From JANYCG01 sp031386665 (GTDB lineage: Bacteria > Pseudomonadota > Gammaproteobacteria > Burkholderiales > Burkholderiaceae_C): a stretch of DNA of 64,000 nucleotides. Below are positions 1 to 8,061 of this stretch, in pieces. Every line of letters starts with the position of its first letter. The stretch's first letter is position 1. The stretch is from contig JANNCN010000038.1 in assembly GCA_031386665.1 (NCBI GenBank), positions 1 through 64,000 on the forward strand. Direction: 5' to 3'. Below the pieces are notes generated by a model. It did no database searches. It was not told the origin of the DNA and saw only the letters and a list, made by a program, of their open reading frames with translations. The position numbers were made by a program, and so were the translations under genes.

Positions 1-103
1 CCTGAAGGTGCGCCACCAGCGCCGCGCCAATGCCGCCGCTGGCCCCAATCACAATCGCCAAACCGTTGTGGGAGTCAGAAGTGTTTGAGTCAGTCGTTGT
101 CAT
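1..103 (-). CDS. Short-chain dehydrogenase, N-terminal part (cut by window edge)
   Basis: An ATG at 101-103 on the minus strand opens a frame that runs off the left edge of the window. The visible 34 residues contain a Gly-rich Rossmann motif, GASGGIGAAL, at about residues 20-29, preceded by a short hydrophobic strand. This is the cofactor-binding turn of classical short-chain dehydrogenases/reductases (TGxxxGIG type with Ala in place of the second residue). Only the N-terminus is visible, so the substrate cannot be inferred. It lies 26 bp downstream of the LysR gene on the same strand, so the two could be cotranscribed. Confidence 0.7.
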   Translation of the reverse strand, partial: MTTTDSNTSDSHNGLAIVIGASGGIGAALVAHLQ

Positions 104-129
104 GTTGAGTTGAATCGGTTCAAGCCATT

Positions 130-1068
130 TCAAATCAAATCGGGCAAAGCTGCTGCCAAAAAGTCAAAAACCGCGCGGATTCGCGGGTTGGTGCGAATTT
201 CGCGGTGCACGGTGATCCACATGGGCAGCTCAGGCAACACCAGGTTGGGCAGCACGCGCTGCACGGTGGGGTCGTCTCGCACCACGTAGTCGGCCAAAAA
301 CCCAATGCCCAGCCCTGCACGGACGGCTTGCGAATGCACGATCAAATCGTCGCTGCGCAGCGCAAAAGCCTCGCGGGTGATGGCTTCGTTGTAGGTTTTG
401 AAGCCTCGCACAATGCTGTCCACCTTGTCAAAGCCAACCAGTTCATGGTCAAACAGCTCGGCAGGCACGCTGGGTGTGCCGCGCCGGGCCAGGTAAGCGC
501 GCGAGGCGAAAGCGCCCACCCCCACCACGCCGAGCTTTTTGGCAACCAGCGTGGCCTGCTCAGGGCGCACCATGCGCAGGGCAATGTCGGCCTCGCGGCG
601 CAGCAGATTGCTGATGTTGTTGCTGGCCTCCAGTTCGACCTGAATATTGGGCAAGGCGCGGCGCATTTCAGCCAGCAGCGGCGGCAGCAAAAAGCAGGCG
701 GCGGGCTGGCTGGCGGTGATGCGCACGGTGCCGCTCACCTGCGCTTGCGCACCCGACACTTGGCGCCCCAGTTGCAAAGCGCCGGTTTCCATGGCGCGCG
801 CAGCGTCTGCCAGCTGCAGGCCGCTGGCCGTGGGCGACAGGCCACGCCCCGTGCGCTCAAACAAGACCAGTCCCAGTTGTGATTCAAGCTCTGAAATTTG
901 CCGCCCCACGGTCGGCTGGCTGAACCCCAGCCGCCGAGACGCGCCCAGCAAACTGCCCGCCTCCAGGGCTGCCAAAAAGCTGCGAATCAGTCTCCAGTCA
1001 AAGCTTTTGGTGGATGCGTTGGAGGGCCGCTGGGTGGGCGACGGTCTGGCCGCAGAGGGTTTGTTCAT
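130..1068 (-). CDS. LysR family transcriptional regulator
   Basis: Predicted DNA-binding regulator. The N-terminal winged helix-turn-helix reads FLAALEAGSLLGASRRLGFS followed by QPTVGRQISELESQLG, the hallmark LysR HTH. It is followed by a type 2 periplasmic-binding-like effector domain of about 200 residues. The ATG at 1066-1068 is preferred over an in-frame upstream start at 1128, because the extra 20 residues are unlike LysR N-termini and would run into the divergent promoter region. The length (about 312 aa) is normal for the family. It is divergent from the NAD(P)-binding protein at 1204, the classical arrangement for a LysR regulator and its target, so that gene is the first candidate target. 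The effector is unknown. Confidence 0.9.
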   Translation of the reverse strand: MNKPSAARPSPTQRPSNASTKSFDWRLIRSFLAALEAGSLLGASRRLGFSQPTVGRQISELESQLGLVLFERTGRGLSPTASGLQLADAARAMETGALQLGRQVSGAQAQVSGTVRITASQPAACFLLPPLLAEMRRALPNIQVELEASNNISNLLRREADIALRMVRPEQATLVAKKLGVVGVGAFASRAYLARRGTPSVPAELFDHELVGFDKVDSIVRGFKTYNEAITREAFALRSDDLIVHSQAVRAGLGIGFLADYVVRDDPTVQRVLPNLVLPELPMWITVHREIRTNPRIRAVFDFLAAALPDLI

Positions 1069-1122
1069 CGCCGTTTGAGTTCGGTTGAGATATTCACAAA
1101 TGTTGATCAGATAGACACAAAT

Positions 1123-1136
1123 ATGCAATTGTGCAT
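1123..1136. promoter_or_regulatory. Dyad in divergent LysR/epimerase promoter
   Basis: The 135-bp divergent space holds ATGCA-ATTG-TGCAT, a perfect 5-bp inverted repeat with a 4-bp spacer, in a local AT-rich setting. LysR proteins usually bind interrupted dyads in such spaces. The exact T-N11-A pattern is not met, so this is only a candidate operator. Confidence 0.35.
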
Positions 1137-1203
1137 GGCCTGGTATTTTTTAACAATCTGTACTGACATTCACCTTTGACGTTCACTTTTAGGAGACAAG
1201 ACC

Positions 1204-2238
1204 ATGCAATCGACCGTGTTAATTTTGGGTGCCCGGGGCCGGTTTGGCTTGGCCACAGCCCGTGCTTTTGCCGATGCCGGTTGGCGGGTTTTGGGCCAAA
1301 TGCGCCCTGGCGCGGTGGTGCCGGCTGAGATGGCTGGCGACCCTCGCGTTCAGTGGCTGGCGCTGGAACTGGGCGACACGCAAGCCTTGCAACAGGCGGC
1401 TCAAGGGGCTAGCGTGGTCGTGCACGCGCTCAACCCCGCCTACACCCACACCGCCTGGCGCGCACAGGTTTTGCCCATGCTGGACGACACCCTTCGCACC
1501 GCCCGCGCCCTGAATGCCACGGTCATGCTGCCGGGCAATGTGTACAACTTTGGCGCAGACATGCCTGGCGTGCTGCGCGAGGACACGCCCCAAAGCGCCC
1601 AGACCGTGAAAGGCCAAATCCGCATCGCCATGGAGCAAAAGTTGCAACACAGCGGCGTGCGCAGCATCGTCATTCGGGCGGGCGACTTTTTTGGCAGCGG
1701 GCAGGGCACCTGGTTTGACAGCATCATCGTCAAAAGCATTCAAAAAGGCGTGTTCACCTACCCCGGCCACCTGGACCGAGCCACCGCCTGGGCGTATTTG
1801 CCTGATTTGGCGCGCTGCTTTGTGATGGTTGCAGGCGTTGTGACTGACGTTGACGTGTCGCGGCGCGAGGCCCTGCAAGCGTTTGAGGTCTTTCACTTCA
1901 AAGGCACCAGCGTCACAGGTCAGCAGTGGCTGGATGCCCTCACGCCCTTGGCCCGCGCGCAAAGCTGGATAAAACCTCAGTCTTTGATTCGCTTCAAACG
2001 CCTGCCTTGGCTGTTCATTCGCTTGGCATCGCCTTTTGTGCCGACCTGGGCTGCGCTGATGGAAATGCGCTACCTGTGGGACACGCCGCACGCCTTGGAC
2101 AACCGCAAACTGCAGCGCCTGATTGGCCCCGAGCCCCACACGCCCTTGGCGCAGGCCGCGCAGCAAGCGCTGCTGGATTTGGGGCTGACGGGGCAGCCAT
2201 TGAACGCCACGTTGAACGGGACTTTGACGGCCAGTTGA
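1204..2238 (+). CDS. NAD(P)-dependent epimerase/dehydratase-like (atypical SDR) protein
   Basis: A 344-residue extended or atypical SDR protein. The N-terminus has the nucleotide-binding glycine motif ILGARGRFGLATARAF (residues 7-22), a GxRGxxG variant. A strand and an acidic/basic cofactor-specificity region follow, then VMLPGNVYNFGADM near residue 105, where SDR proteins carry their catalytic Ser/Tyr region. A canonical YxxxK is not obvious, so catalysis may be altered or the protein may be a sensor or reductase of the NmrA/atypical type. The start is supported by AGGAGA about 8 bp upstream. It is divergent from the LysR gene and probably under its control. The substrate is unknown. Confidence 0.75.
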   Translation: MQSTVLILGARGRFGLATARAFADAGWRVLGQMRPGAVVPAEMAGDPRVQWLALELGDTQALQQAAQGASVVVHALNPAYTHTAWRAQVLPMLDDTLRTARALNATVMLPGNVYNFGADMPGVLREDTPQSAQTVKGQIRIAMEQKLQHSGVRSIVIRAGDFFGSGQGTWFDSIIVKSIQKGVFTYPGHLDRATAWAYLPDLARCFVMVAGVVTDVDVSRREALQAFEVFHFKGTSVTGQQWLDALTPLARAQSWIKPQSLIRFKRLPWLFIRLASPFVPTWAALMEMRYLWDTPHALDNRKLQRLIGPEPHTPLAQAAQQALLDLGLTGQPLNATLNGTLTAS

Positions 2239-2278
2239 CTCTGGATGTGGCAATTTGGCGTTGATGGCGTCGATTAAG

Positions 2279-2395
2279 TTGCTACTATATGTATAGCAAA
2301 CTATTGAATATATTCGAGAGCTAGAGGTCAATTTTGTTCTAAAAATGGCGATTTTAGGTGATTTTTAGAAAAAAAGAACCTGCAGGTTCTTTTTT
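2279..2395 (-). repeat. Interspersed intergenic repeat, copy 1 (inverted relative to copies 2 and 3)
   Basis: First of three related elements in this window. One end (2370-2395) is a perfect 26-bp palindrome: core GAACCTGCAGGTTC flanked by six A and six T. The other end (2279-2299) is a 21-nt hairpin with TTGCTA and TAGCAA arms. Between them, read on the minus strand, are blocks shared with the other copies, such as CTCTAGCTCTCGAAT and TATTCAATAGTTTGCTAT. The palindromic end points towards the 3' end of dnaE2 (80 bp away), so it could terminate dnaE2 transcripts and, being symmetrical, also those of the gene ending at 2238. Confidence 0.85.
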
Positions 2396-2474
2396 GTCAT
2401 TTTTGACCTGAAACTGCCCCCGACACGCCGCAACGCACGGCACCACGCACTGCACAACACACTCAATAGCGCCC

Positions 2475-5400
2475 TCAATGAAAATCGCGGCTCGCGGTGC
2501 CCAGTTCGCCCAGCAACGGCGTCAGGTTTCGCAGGCGTTTGGCGATCAGGTGGCGCACTTCGCTGCTGCCGGGGTGGCTGGCCTCGGCGGGTTTGCCGTC
2601 GCCGCGCTGCCAAGTGCCATAAACGGCCATCAGGCGCGACTTCAATAGCTCGGCGCGCTGGGCTTCGCGCAGGCTTTTCCAGACGATCACGTTGATGTTG
2701 CCGGTTTCGTCCTCCAGCGTGACAAAGACCACGCCTTTGGCGGTTTGGGGCTGCTGGCGCATGGTCACAATGCCGCAGGCTTGCACCAGGCGGCCATTGG
2801 GCAAATCGTGTAACTGGGCGGAGGTGAGTAAGCCCATTTTGGCAAGCCGGGGGCGCAAAATGGCCAGCGGATGGCGGCGCAGGGTCAGGCCGGTGGCGGC
2901 GTAGTCAAACACCACTTCTTCGCCTTCCTCTGCGGCGGGCAGCTCTAAAAAATCTTCGTTGATGGGCACGTTTTTGAGCAGAGGCGGCGCGGGTTTCAGG
3001 GCGGAAGCCGCCCACACCTGCTGGCGGCGGTGGCCAGACAGGGCCATCAGCCCGTCGGCACTGGCCAGGGCTTTGAGGTCGCCTGCGTCAAGTTCCGCGC
3101 GCAGGGCCAAGTCTTCGGTGGAGGTGAAGGGCGCGTCTTGCCGCGCGGCGATGATGCGCTGGGCGGTGGTTTGGCGCAGGCCGTTGACGAGGGTTAGGCC
3201 AAGGCGAACGGCTTGTGAATTGGAGCCTGAGCCGGGCAAATTTGGGTCGGCGCGGGCCCAATTGGGGTCAGAGCCCAAATTTTCTCGGCCGTTGGCCGAC
3301 CCTGTGGGTGACTCGCTGCGCGAGTCCGAAAAATTGCGATCTGACCCCAATTGGGCCCGCGCCGACCCAAATTTGCCCGGCTCAGGCCCCAATTCCGCTG
3401 GCCCCTCCATCGCACAATCCCACCCCGACACCATCACATCCACCGGCAGCACGGGCACGCCGTGGCGGCGGGCGTCTTGCACCAGTTGCGACGCTGAATA
3501 AAACCCCAAGGGCTGGCTGTTCAGCATGGCGGCCAAAAAGCAGGCGGGTTCATGGTGTTTCAGCCAGCAGCTCACATAGGTAATCAGCGCAAAACTGGCG
3601 GCGTGGCTTTCGGGAAAGCCGTATTCGCCAAAGCCTTCAATTTGCTTGAAGATGCCTTCGGCAAACTCGGCCGTGTACCCGCGCTCCAGCATGCCGCCGA
3701 CCAAGCGGTCGTGAAACTTGTGCACCCCGCCTTTGCGCTTCCAGGCGGCCATGGAGCGGCGCAGCGAATCGGACTCGCCCGCGCTGAAACCCGCTGCCAG
3801 CATGGCAATCTGCATCACCTGTTCCTGAAAAATGGGCACGCCCAGGGTGCGTTTCAGGGCTTCTTCCAGCGCCGGGCTGGGGTAGATCACGTTGTCGGGA
3901 TCGCGCCGCGCGTTCAGGTACGGGTGCACCATGCCGCCCTGAATGGGGCCAGGGCGCACGATGGCGACTTCAATCACCAGATCGTAAAAAGTGCGCGGTT
4001 GCAGGCGCGGCAGCATGCTCATTTGGGCGCGGCTTTCGATTTGGAACACGCCCACCGTGTCGGCCTTGCAAATCATGTCGTACGTGGCGGGGTCTTCTGC
4101 GGGAATGTCCTGCATCAAAAAGGTGTAGCCGCGCTGCTGGCTGATCAAATCAAGGCAGCGGCGGATGGCGCTCAACATGCCCAGCGCCAGCACATCCACT
4201 TTCAGCAGCCCCATCGCGTCCAGGTCGTCTTTGTCCCACTGAATGATGCTGCGCTCGGGCATGGCGGCGTTTTCAACCGGCACCAGGCGCGTCAGCTTGC
4301 CCTGCGTCAGCACAAAACCGCCCACGTGCTGGCTCAGGTGGCGCGGCGAGCCCAGCAACTGGTTGGTCAGTTGCAGCCATTGGCGAAAGGCTGGCAAGGT
4401 GACGCTGGGGCCGTGGCCCGGCAAATCTTTCATTGCCTGGGCCAGCCGCTCGGTCAGTTGCTCGTCTTGCAGCATGCCGCCGTCAAACCAGTGGTGGTCT
4501 TTGGCCACAGCGTCGATCAGCACATCGTCAATGCCCAGCGCCATGCCCACATCCCGAATCGCGCTGCGCGGGCGGTAGGTCACCACGGTGGCGGCAATGG
4601 CGGCGCGGTCACGCCCGTACTTGGCGTAGATGTACTGAATCACTTCTTCGCGGCGCTGGTGCTCAAAATCGACATCAATATCTGGCGGCTCATTGCGCTC
4701 ACGGCTGATAAAACGCTCAAACAGCATGTTCATGCGCGACGGGTCCACCTCGGTCACGCCCAGGCAATAACACACGGCAGAATTGGCCGCCGATCCGCGC
4801 CCCTGGCACAAAATGTGGCGGCTTTTGGCAAATGCCACGATGTCGTGCACGGTCAAAAAATACATTTCGTACTTCAGCTCGGCAATCAGCGCCAGCTCAT
4901 GTTCAAGCTGCAGTTGCACCGACGCAGCCACGCCCTGCGGGTAGCGCTGGCTGGCTCCTTCATAAGTGAATTTGCGCAAAGTTTGGACCGGCGTCAGGCC
5001 GTTTTGCACGGTTTCCAGCGGGTACTGGTAGCGCAACTCGTCCAGGCTGAAAGTGCAGCGTGCGGCCACCGTCAGCGTGTTGGCCAGCGCCTGGGCCGGG
5101 TAAATTTGCACCAGCCGCGCGGGGGCACGCAAATGGGCTTCGGCATTGGCTTGCAACCCAAACCCGCATTCAGACACCGGCTTGCCCAAACGCACAGCCG
5201 TGACGATGTCTTGCAAAGGCTTGCGCGAGCGCACATGCATGTGCACGTTGCCCGCAGCCACCAGCGGCACGCCCGTCTGGCGCGACACCTCGGTCAAGGT
5301 CTGCAACCACAGCGCGTCGTCCAAACCATGAAGCAGCTCCAGGGCCAGCCACAAACGGCTGCCAAAAAGCGCCTGGGCCTGGCGCACCTGGCTGCACAGC

Positions 5401-5876
5401 GCGTCAAAGCTCGGCGTGCAGCGGTCATCGTGGGGCAGGGCGCGGGGCAGTGCCAGCAGCACCTCGCAGTCGGCCAACTGGGCAAAATCGCTGCTGCCCC
5501 AGCTTATTTCATAGTCGCCCTTGGCCGCAGCACATCGCGCGGCAGTGATGAATTCGCACAAATTGCCCCACCCGTTCAGGTTGTGCGCCAACACTATCAG
5601 CGTGCAGCCGCCGTGCATTTCAGTGGCGGGCATGGCAAACTCAGCGCCCACCAGCAGCTTCACACCCAGTTTTTTAGCCTCGCCATGGGCGCGCACCACC
5701 CCCGCCACCGAACACTCGTCCGTGATCGCCAGCGCCTGGTACCCCAGCGCATAAGCCCGCGTCACCAGCTCTTCCGGGTGCGACGCCCCCCGCTGAAAGC
5801 TGAAATTGGACAGGCAGTGCAGCTCGGCGTAGGCGGGGGGTGGGGCCGTGAACAGGCCGTAGCCCTTGTCAAACAA
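2475..5876 (-). CDS. dnaE2: Error-prone DNA polymerase III alpha subunit DnaE2
   Basis: SOS-induced C-family DNA polymerase used in mutagenic translesion synthesis. The N-terminal PHP domain begins AELHCLSNFSFQRGASHPEE, typical of DnaE2. The catalytic Asp motif PDIDVDFEH lies at residues 398-406, and a C-terminal OB-fold (GIVTMRQQPQTAKGVVFVTL) precedes the usual ending. The protein has 1133 residues; DnaE2 is usually about 1030-1090. The excess is explained by an in-frame 59-codon palindromic insertion at residues about 828-887, between the conserved WDC and VRLGL segments. The start is TTG at 5876; no later ATG precedes the PHP motif. The usual partners imuA/imuB are not adjacent. A LexA box lies just upstream. 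Confidence 0.97.
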   Translation of the reverse strand: MFDKGYGLFTAPPPAYAELHCLSNFSFQRGASHPEELVTRAYALGYQALAITDECSVAGVVRAHGEAKKLGVKLLVGAEFAMPATEMHGGCTLIVLAHNLNGWGNLCEFITAARCAAAKGDYEISWGSSDFAQLADCEVLLALPRALPHDDRCTPSFDALCSQVRQAQALFGSRLWLALELLHGLDDALWLQTLTEVSRQTGVPLVAAGNVHMHVRSRKPLQDIVTAVRLGKPVSECGFGLQANAEAHLRAPARLVQIYPAQALANTLTVAARCTFSLDELRYQYPLETVQNGLTPVQTLRKFTYEGASQRYPQGVAASVQLQLEHELALIAELKYEMYFLTVHDIVAFAKSRHILCQGRGSAANSAVCYCLGVTEVDPSRMNMLFERFISRERNEPPDIDVDFEHQRREEVIQYIYAKYGRDRAAIAATVVTYRPRSAIRDVGMALGIDDVLIDAVAKDHHWFDGGMLQDEQLTERLAQAMKDLPGHGPSVTLPAFRQWLQLTNQLLGSPRHLSQHVGGFVLTQGKLTRLVPVENAAMPERSIIQWDKDDLDAMGLLKVDVLALGMLSAIRRCLDLISQQRGYTFLMQDIPAEDPATYDMICKADTVGVFQIESRAQMSMLPRLQPRTFYDLVIEVAIVRPGPIQGGMVHPYLNARRDPDNVIYPSPALEEALKRTLGVPIFQEQVMQIAMLAAGFSAGESDSLRRSMAAWKRKGGVHKFHDRLVGGMLERGYTAEFAEGIFKQIEGFGEYGFPESHAASFALITYVSCWLKHHEPACFLAAMLNSQPLGFYSASQLVQDARRHGVPVLPVDVMVSGWDCAMEGPAELGPEPGKFGSARAQLGSDRNFSDSRSESPTGSANGRENLGSDPNWARADPNLPGSGSNSQAVRLGLTLVNGLRQTTAQRIIAARQDAPFTSTEDLALRAELDAGDLKALASADGLMALSGHRRQQVWAASALKPAPPLLKNVPINEDFLELPAAEEGEEVVFDYAATGLTLRRHPLAILRPRLAKMGLLTSAQLHDLPNGRLVQACGIVTMRQQPQTAKGVVFVTLEDETGNINVIVWKSLREAQRAELLKSRLMAVYGTWQRGDGKPAEASHPGSSEVRHLIAKRLRNLTPLLGELGTASRDFH
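3218..3394. repeat. In-frame palindromic element inside dnaE2 (55-bp inverted arms)
   Basis: Two 55-bp arms, 3218-3272 and 3340-3394, are reverse complements with a single mismatch. They are separated by a 67-bp spacer that itself contains the 17-bp hairpin GACTCGC-TGC-GCGAGTC (3310-3326). Total length is 177 bp, exactly 59 codons, and no stop occurs in the dnaE2 frame. The encoded segment is rich in Gly, Ser, Asn and Pro and falls in a variable linker of the polymerase. Because the arms are inverted, both strands encode similar peptides (GKFGSARAQLGS and SDPNWARADPNLPGSG). This resembles protein-coding palindromic elements such as those of Rickettsia. The arms contain GGGGTCAGA, a motif I associate with REP-like repeats in proteobacteria; that link is from memory and unverified. 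Confidence 0.93.
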
Positions 5877-5890
5877 AACAAGCCCTAATT

Positions 5891-5910
5891 AACTGTATAA
5901 ATTATCAGTA
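5891..5910 (-). promoter_or_regulatory. LexA (SOS) box upstream of dnaE2
   Basis: Read on the minus strand the site is TACTGATAATTTATACAGTT, 15-34 bp upstream of the dnaE2 start. The proteobacterial LexA consensus is TACTG-TATATATATA-CAGTA with core CTGT-N8-ACAG; here the core is CTGA-N8-ACAG, so 7 of 8 core bases match and the spacer is AT-rich. The position would block the dnaE2 promoter. This fits the known LexA control of dnaE2. Confidence 0.8.
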
Positions 5911-6033
5911 TAAGTAGAATTGCAGTTGTTGGGCTTATTAGTTTCTTTGGCGTAGACCTGCACAAGGTCATAGAGCCTAGAAATTCAGTCAGTCCTCCAT
6001 CACCATAATCCACCACCCCAGATGCGCGCTTCA

Positions 6034-6993
6034 CTAATCAAGCAAATGGGGCAAAAACTCCGTGACCAGCTCTGAAACTACGGTTGCCTGAAGCACGTCT
6101 TTGCCGCGCTTGTTGGCGTCTCGGTTAATTTGTTGCGATAGCGCCAACTTGATGCGTGCAAAGTCAAGCGGGTGTACGGTTCGCATCATTGCCATTTCTC
6201 CTGATATTGCAACCACCACTTGGTCAAAACGTCGGGCCGAAAGCAACTTTTCTCCCATTGACGCCTGAACTGCCCAAAAGTCATCGTCACTTTCGCTCAT
6301 CCTCAAGGGATGCGGGTCAGCATCTTTGGCTGTACGCCGTACGATATCAACCTCAAAGCCATCCTTGTTTCTGGCGGTGTAGCGCTGGTCTTCCACCACC
6401 TCAAAGCTGGGGTCGGCTTTGCGCAAAAGCCCGATCAACGAGGAGTCGAGCTTTTGCATGGCAGAAAAAAAGGCAAGCCGTTTTCTGGAGTCAAACAGCA
6501 TGTCAACGTCTCGCGTTGCCATGGCCGCCTCGCCTATTCGAACCCCAGCGGCAATCTCAAAGGCATAAAGCGCATGGGTGCCCACGACTTTAAAGTTTTC
6601 TTGCAAGCCAGCGCTGTCCAGCGCATTAAGGACGCTCACCACAATATTCGGAACGCGCCCAACCCGCTGCGCTCGATTGAGTCGCTGCTGAATTGCCAAC
6701 TGTGATTTGAGCGCTTTGACCCGCTCTTCAATGCTCGACTTTCGGGCCACAAAGCTGTTGAACAATGCCAAATTTTCATCTGATTGCACCCCTAGGGATT
6801 TTTGAGCACCTGACGATGACGTGCGAATCAACGTGCGCTTGCCCCGAAGCTCTCGCCATATCATTGAACCGCGCACCTCAGAGGCCATTTTTTTTGCCTG
6901 CTGAAGCGCAATGAACACAGCTTCTGCGTCAATGTACTGGCGCTTTTGCCCCTCGTTCAAATCCAAAAAGTAGCCAGATGTCGACATGTTCAT
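6034..6993 (-). CDS. Nucleotidyltransferase-fold protein (GSU2403-like family)
   Basis: Predicted member of the nucleotidyltransferase fold family sometimes called GSU2403/NTP_transf_8. Visible motifs are VVGTHALYAFE (about residues 136-146) and ATRDVDMLFD (about 159-168), the latter a DxD metal-binding motif. A conserved helical C-terminal half contains DDDFWAVQASMGEKLLSARRF. The N-terminal 100 residues are helical with basic stretches. The ATG at 6993 is chosen; a TTG at 6999 and an ATG at 6987 are alternatives and no clear ribosome site decides. It stands alone between dnaE2 and the ABC operon, without an AbiEi-type partner. The function is unknown; related folds act in toxin-antitoxin or RNA-modifying roles. 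Confidence 0.75.
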   Translation of the reverse strand: MNMSTSGYFLDLNEGQKRQYIDAEAVFIALQQAKKMASEVRGSMIWRELRGKRTLIRTSSSGAQKSLGVQSDENLALFNSFVARKSSIEERVKALKSQLAIQQRLNRAQRVGRVPNIVVSVLNALDSAGLQENFKVVGTHALYAFEIAAGVRIGEAAMATRDVDMLFDSRKRLAFFSAMQKLDSSLIGLLRKADPSFEVVEDQRYTARNKDGFEVDIVRRTAKDADPHPLRMSESDDDFWAVQASMGEKLLSARRFDQVVVAISGEMAMMRTVHPLDFARIKLALSQQINRDANKRGKDVLQATVVSELVTEFLPHLLD

Positions 6994-7012
6994 TGTCAAT
7001 TAAAAAAATATA

Positions 7013-7041
7013 ATTTTACATTGAACATTGTTTTAAAACAA
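7013..7041 (-). promoter_or_regulatory. Putative sigma-70 promoter with overlapping palindrome for the nucleotidyltransferase gene
   Basis: On the minus strand TTGTTT (7036-7041) and TAAAAT (7013-7018) are spaced 17 bp, a reasonable -35/-10 pair 20 bp upstream of the start. A perfect 14-bp palindrome, TTGTTTTAAAACAA (7028-7041), overlaps the -35 box and could be an operator. The rest of the 7000-7287 gap holds no gene I can support; it should also carry the promoter of the ABC operon. Confidence 0.45.
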
Positions 7042-7287
7042 AGACTTAATGTTTTTTGACAATCGACAGTTAAATCTGTGCAACAAGCCTGCCTTCGCGT
7101 GCATGAATTCAATCGATCAAGCGAGTCCCAATAGCACCCATGGGTCGCAGCGTGACCAGCGCATTTTTGTAACCACTGGCCCTCAGTTGCGGTAATAATT
7201 AACAAAGGCAACGAAAAAATTAACCTGCGCCCAGTCAGCTCTTCATGGCATTGACACCCGGCGGCGAGATCGAAAAAGGGACAGACG

Positions 7288-8061
7288 ATGACAGAGCAGG
7301 TGGCGGCACACAGCCCGGAGACAGCAGCGAACGGTGCTGCAGACAAAACGGTGGTTCACCGCGCGGTCGCCCTGCTTTCCAAGGTCGAAAAAACCTACCA
7401 CCTCGACTCTATTGACGTGCCCGTCATCAAGGGCGTTGACATCATGGTTCGCCAGGCCTGCTTCACCGTGCTGATGGGCCCCTCTGGCAGCGGCAAAACC
7501 ACTATATTGAACATGATCGGCTGCATCGACAAACCCGACGTGGGCGAAGTCACCATTGCCGACTGCAAAATCGCCGAGCTGACAGACGATGCGCTGTCTG
7601 ACTTTCGGGCCAAAAACATCGGTTTTATCTTTCAAAACTTCAATTTACTGCCGGTTTTAAGCGCCTACGAAAATATTGAATACCCGCTGCTCTTGGCCGG
7701 CGCCTCAGCCAAAACCCGGGGTGACCGCGTGCCCAAACTGCTTGAAGCCGTGGGCCTGGGCGACAAAGCCAAAAACTTGCCCGGCCAGCTGTCAGGCGGC
7801 CAACGCCAGCGCGTGGCCATTGCCCGCGCCCTGGCCCGCAAACCCAAACTGGTCATTGCTGATGAGCCCACCGCCAATCTAGACAGCCAAACCGGCACCG
7901 CCATCTTGGCTCTGATGCGAAAAATGGTGAACCGCTACGAAATCTCTTTCATTTTTTCGTCCCACGATCCTGAAGTCATCAAAGCGGCCGATGACACGAT
8001 CTTTTTGAAAGACGGGCTGATTCAGGGTGTGCGCAGACGTGGCCAGGAGGGCGTGAAATGA
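7288..8061 (+). CDS. ABC transporter ATP-binding protein (LolD/MacB type)
   Basis: ATPase subunit of a mechanotransmission-type ABC system. It has Walker A GPSGSGKT (residues 64-71), Q-loop FQN near 115, signature LSGGQ (168-172), Walker B LVIADEP (188-194) and a switch His in SSHDPE (226). The N-terminal 25 residues are a non-conserved extension. It overlaps the permease gene by 4 bp (ATGA), so the two are translationally coupled. With the downstream LolA-like protein and outer-membrane barrel it forms an operon suggesting movement of a lipid, lipoprotein or glycolipid across the periplasm. LolD and MacB homologues are hard to separate by sequence alone; the neighbours favour a Lol-like role. 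Confidence 0.92.
   Translation: MTEQVAAHSPETAANGAADKTVVHRAVALLSKVEKTYHLDSIDVPVIKGVDIMVRQACFTVLMGPSGSGKTTILNMIGCIDKPDVGEVTIADCKIAELTDDALSDFRAKNIGFIFQNFNLLPVLSAYENIEYPLLLAGASAKTRGDRVPKLLEAVGLGDKAKNLPGQLSGGQRQRVAIARALARKPKLVIADEPTANLDSQTGTAILALMRKMVNRYEISFIFSSHDPEVIKAADDTIFLKDGLIQGVRRRGQEGVK

Noticed and set aside
1219..2331. Long minus-strand frame opposite the epimerase-like gene
   Set aside because: It overlaps a protein with a clear Rossmann motif and a ribosome site, and its own composition is typical of a shadow frame.
3552..5888. Very long open frame on the plus strand, opposite dnaE2
   Set aside because: It is the antisense of a strongly conserved polymerase, rich in His, Gln, Ala and Arg as expected from GC-skewed antisense frames, and has no recognisable domain.
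7177..7191. Sigma-54-like sequence before the ABC operon
   Set aside because: TGGCCC and TTGCGG are present but GG and GC are separated by 9, not 10, bases.
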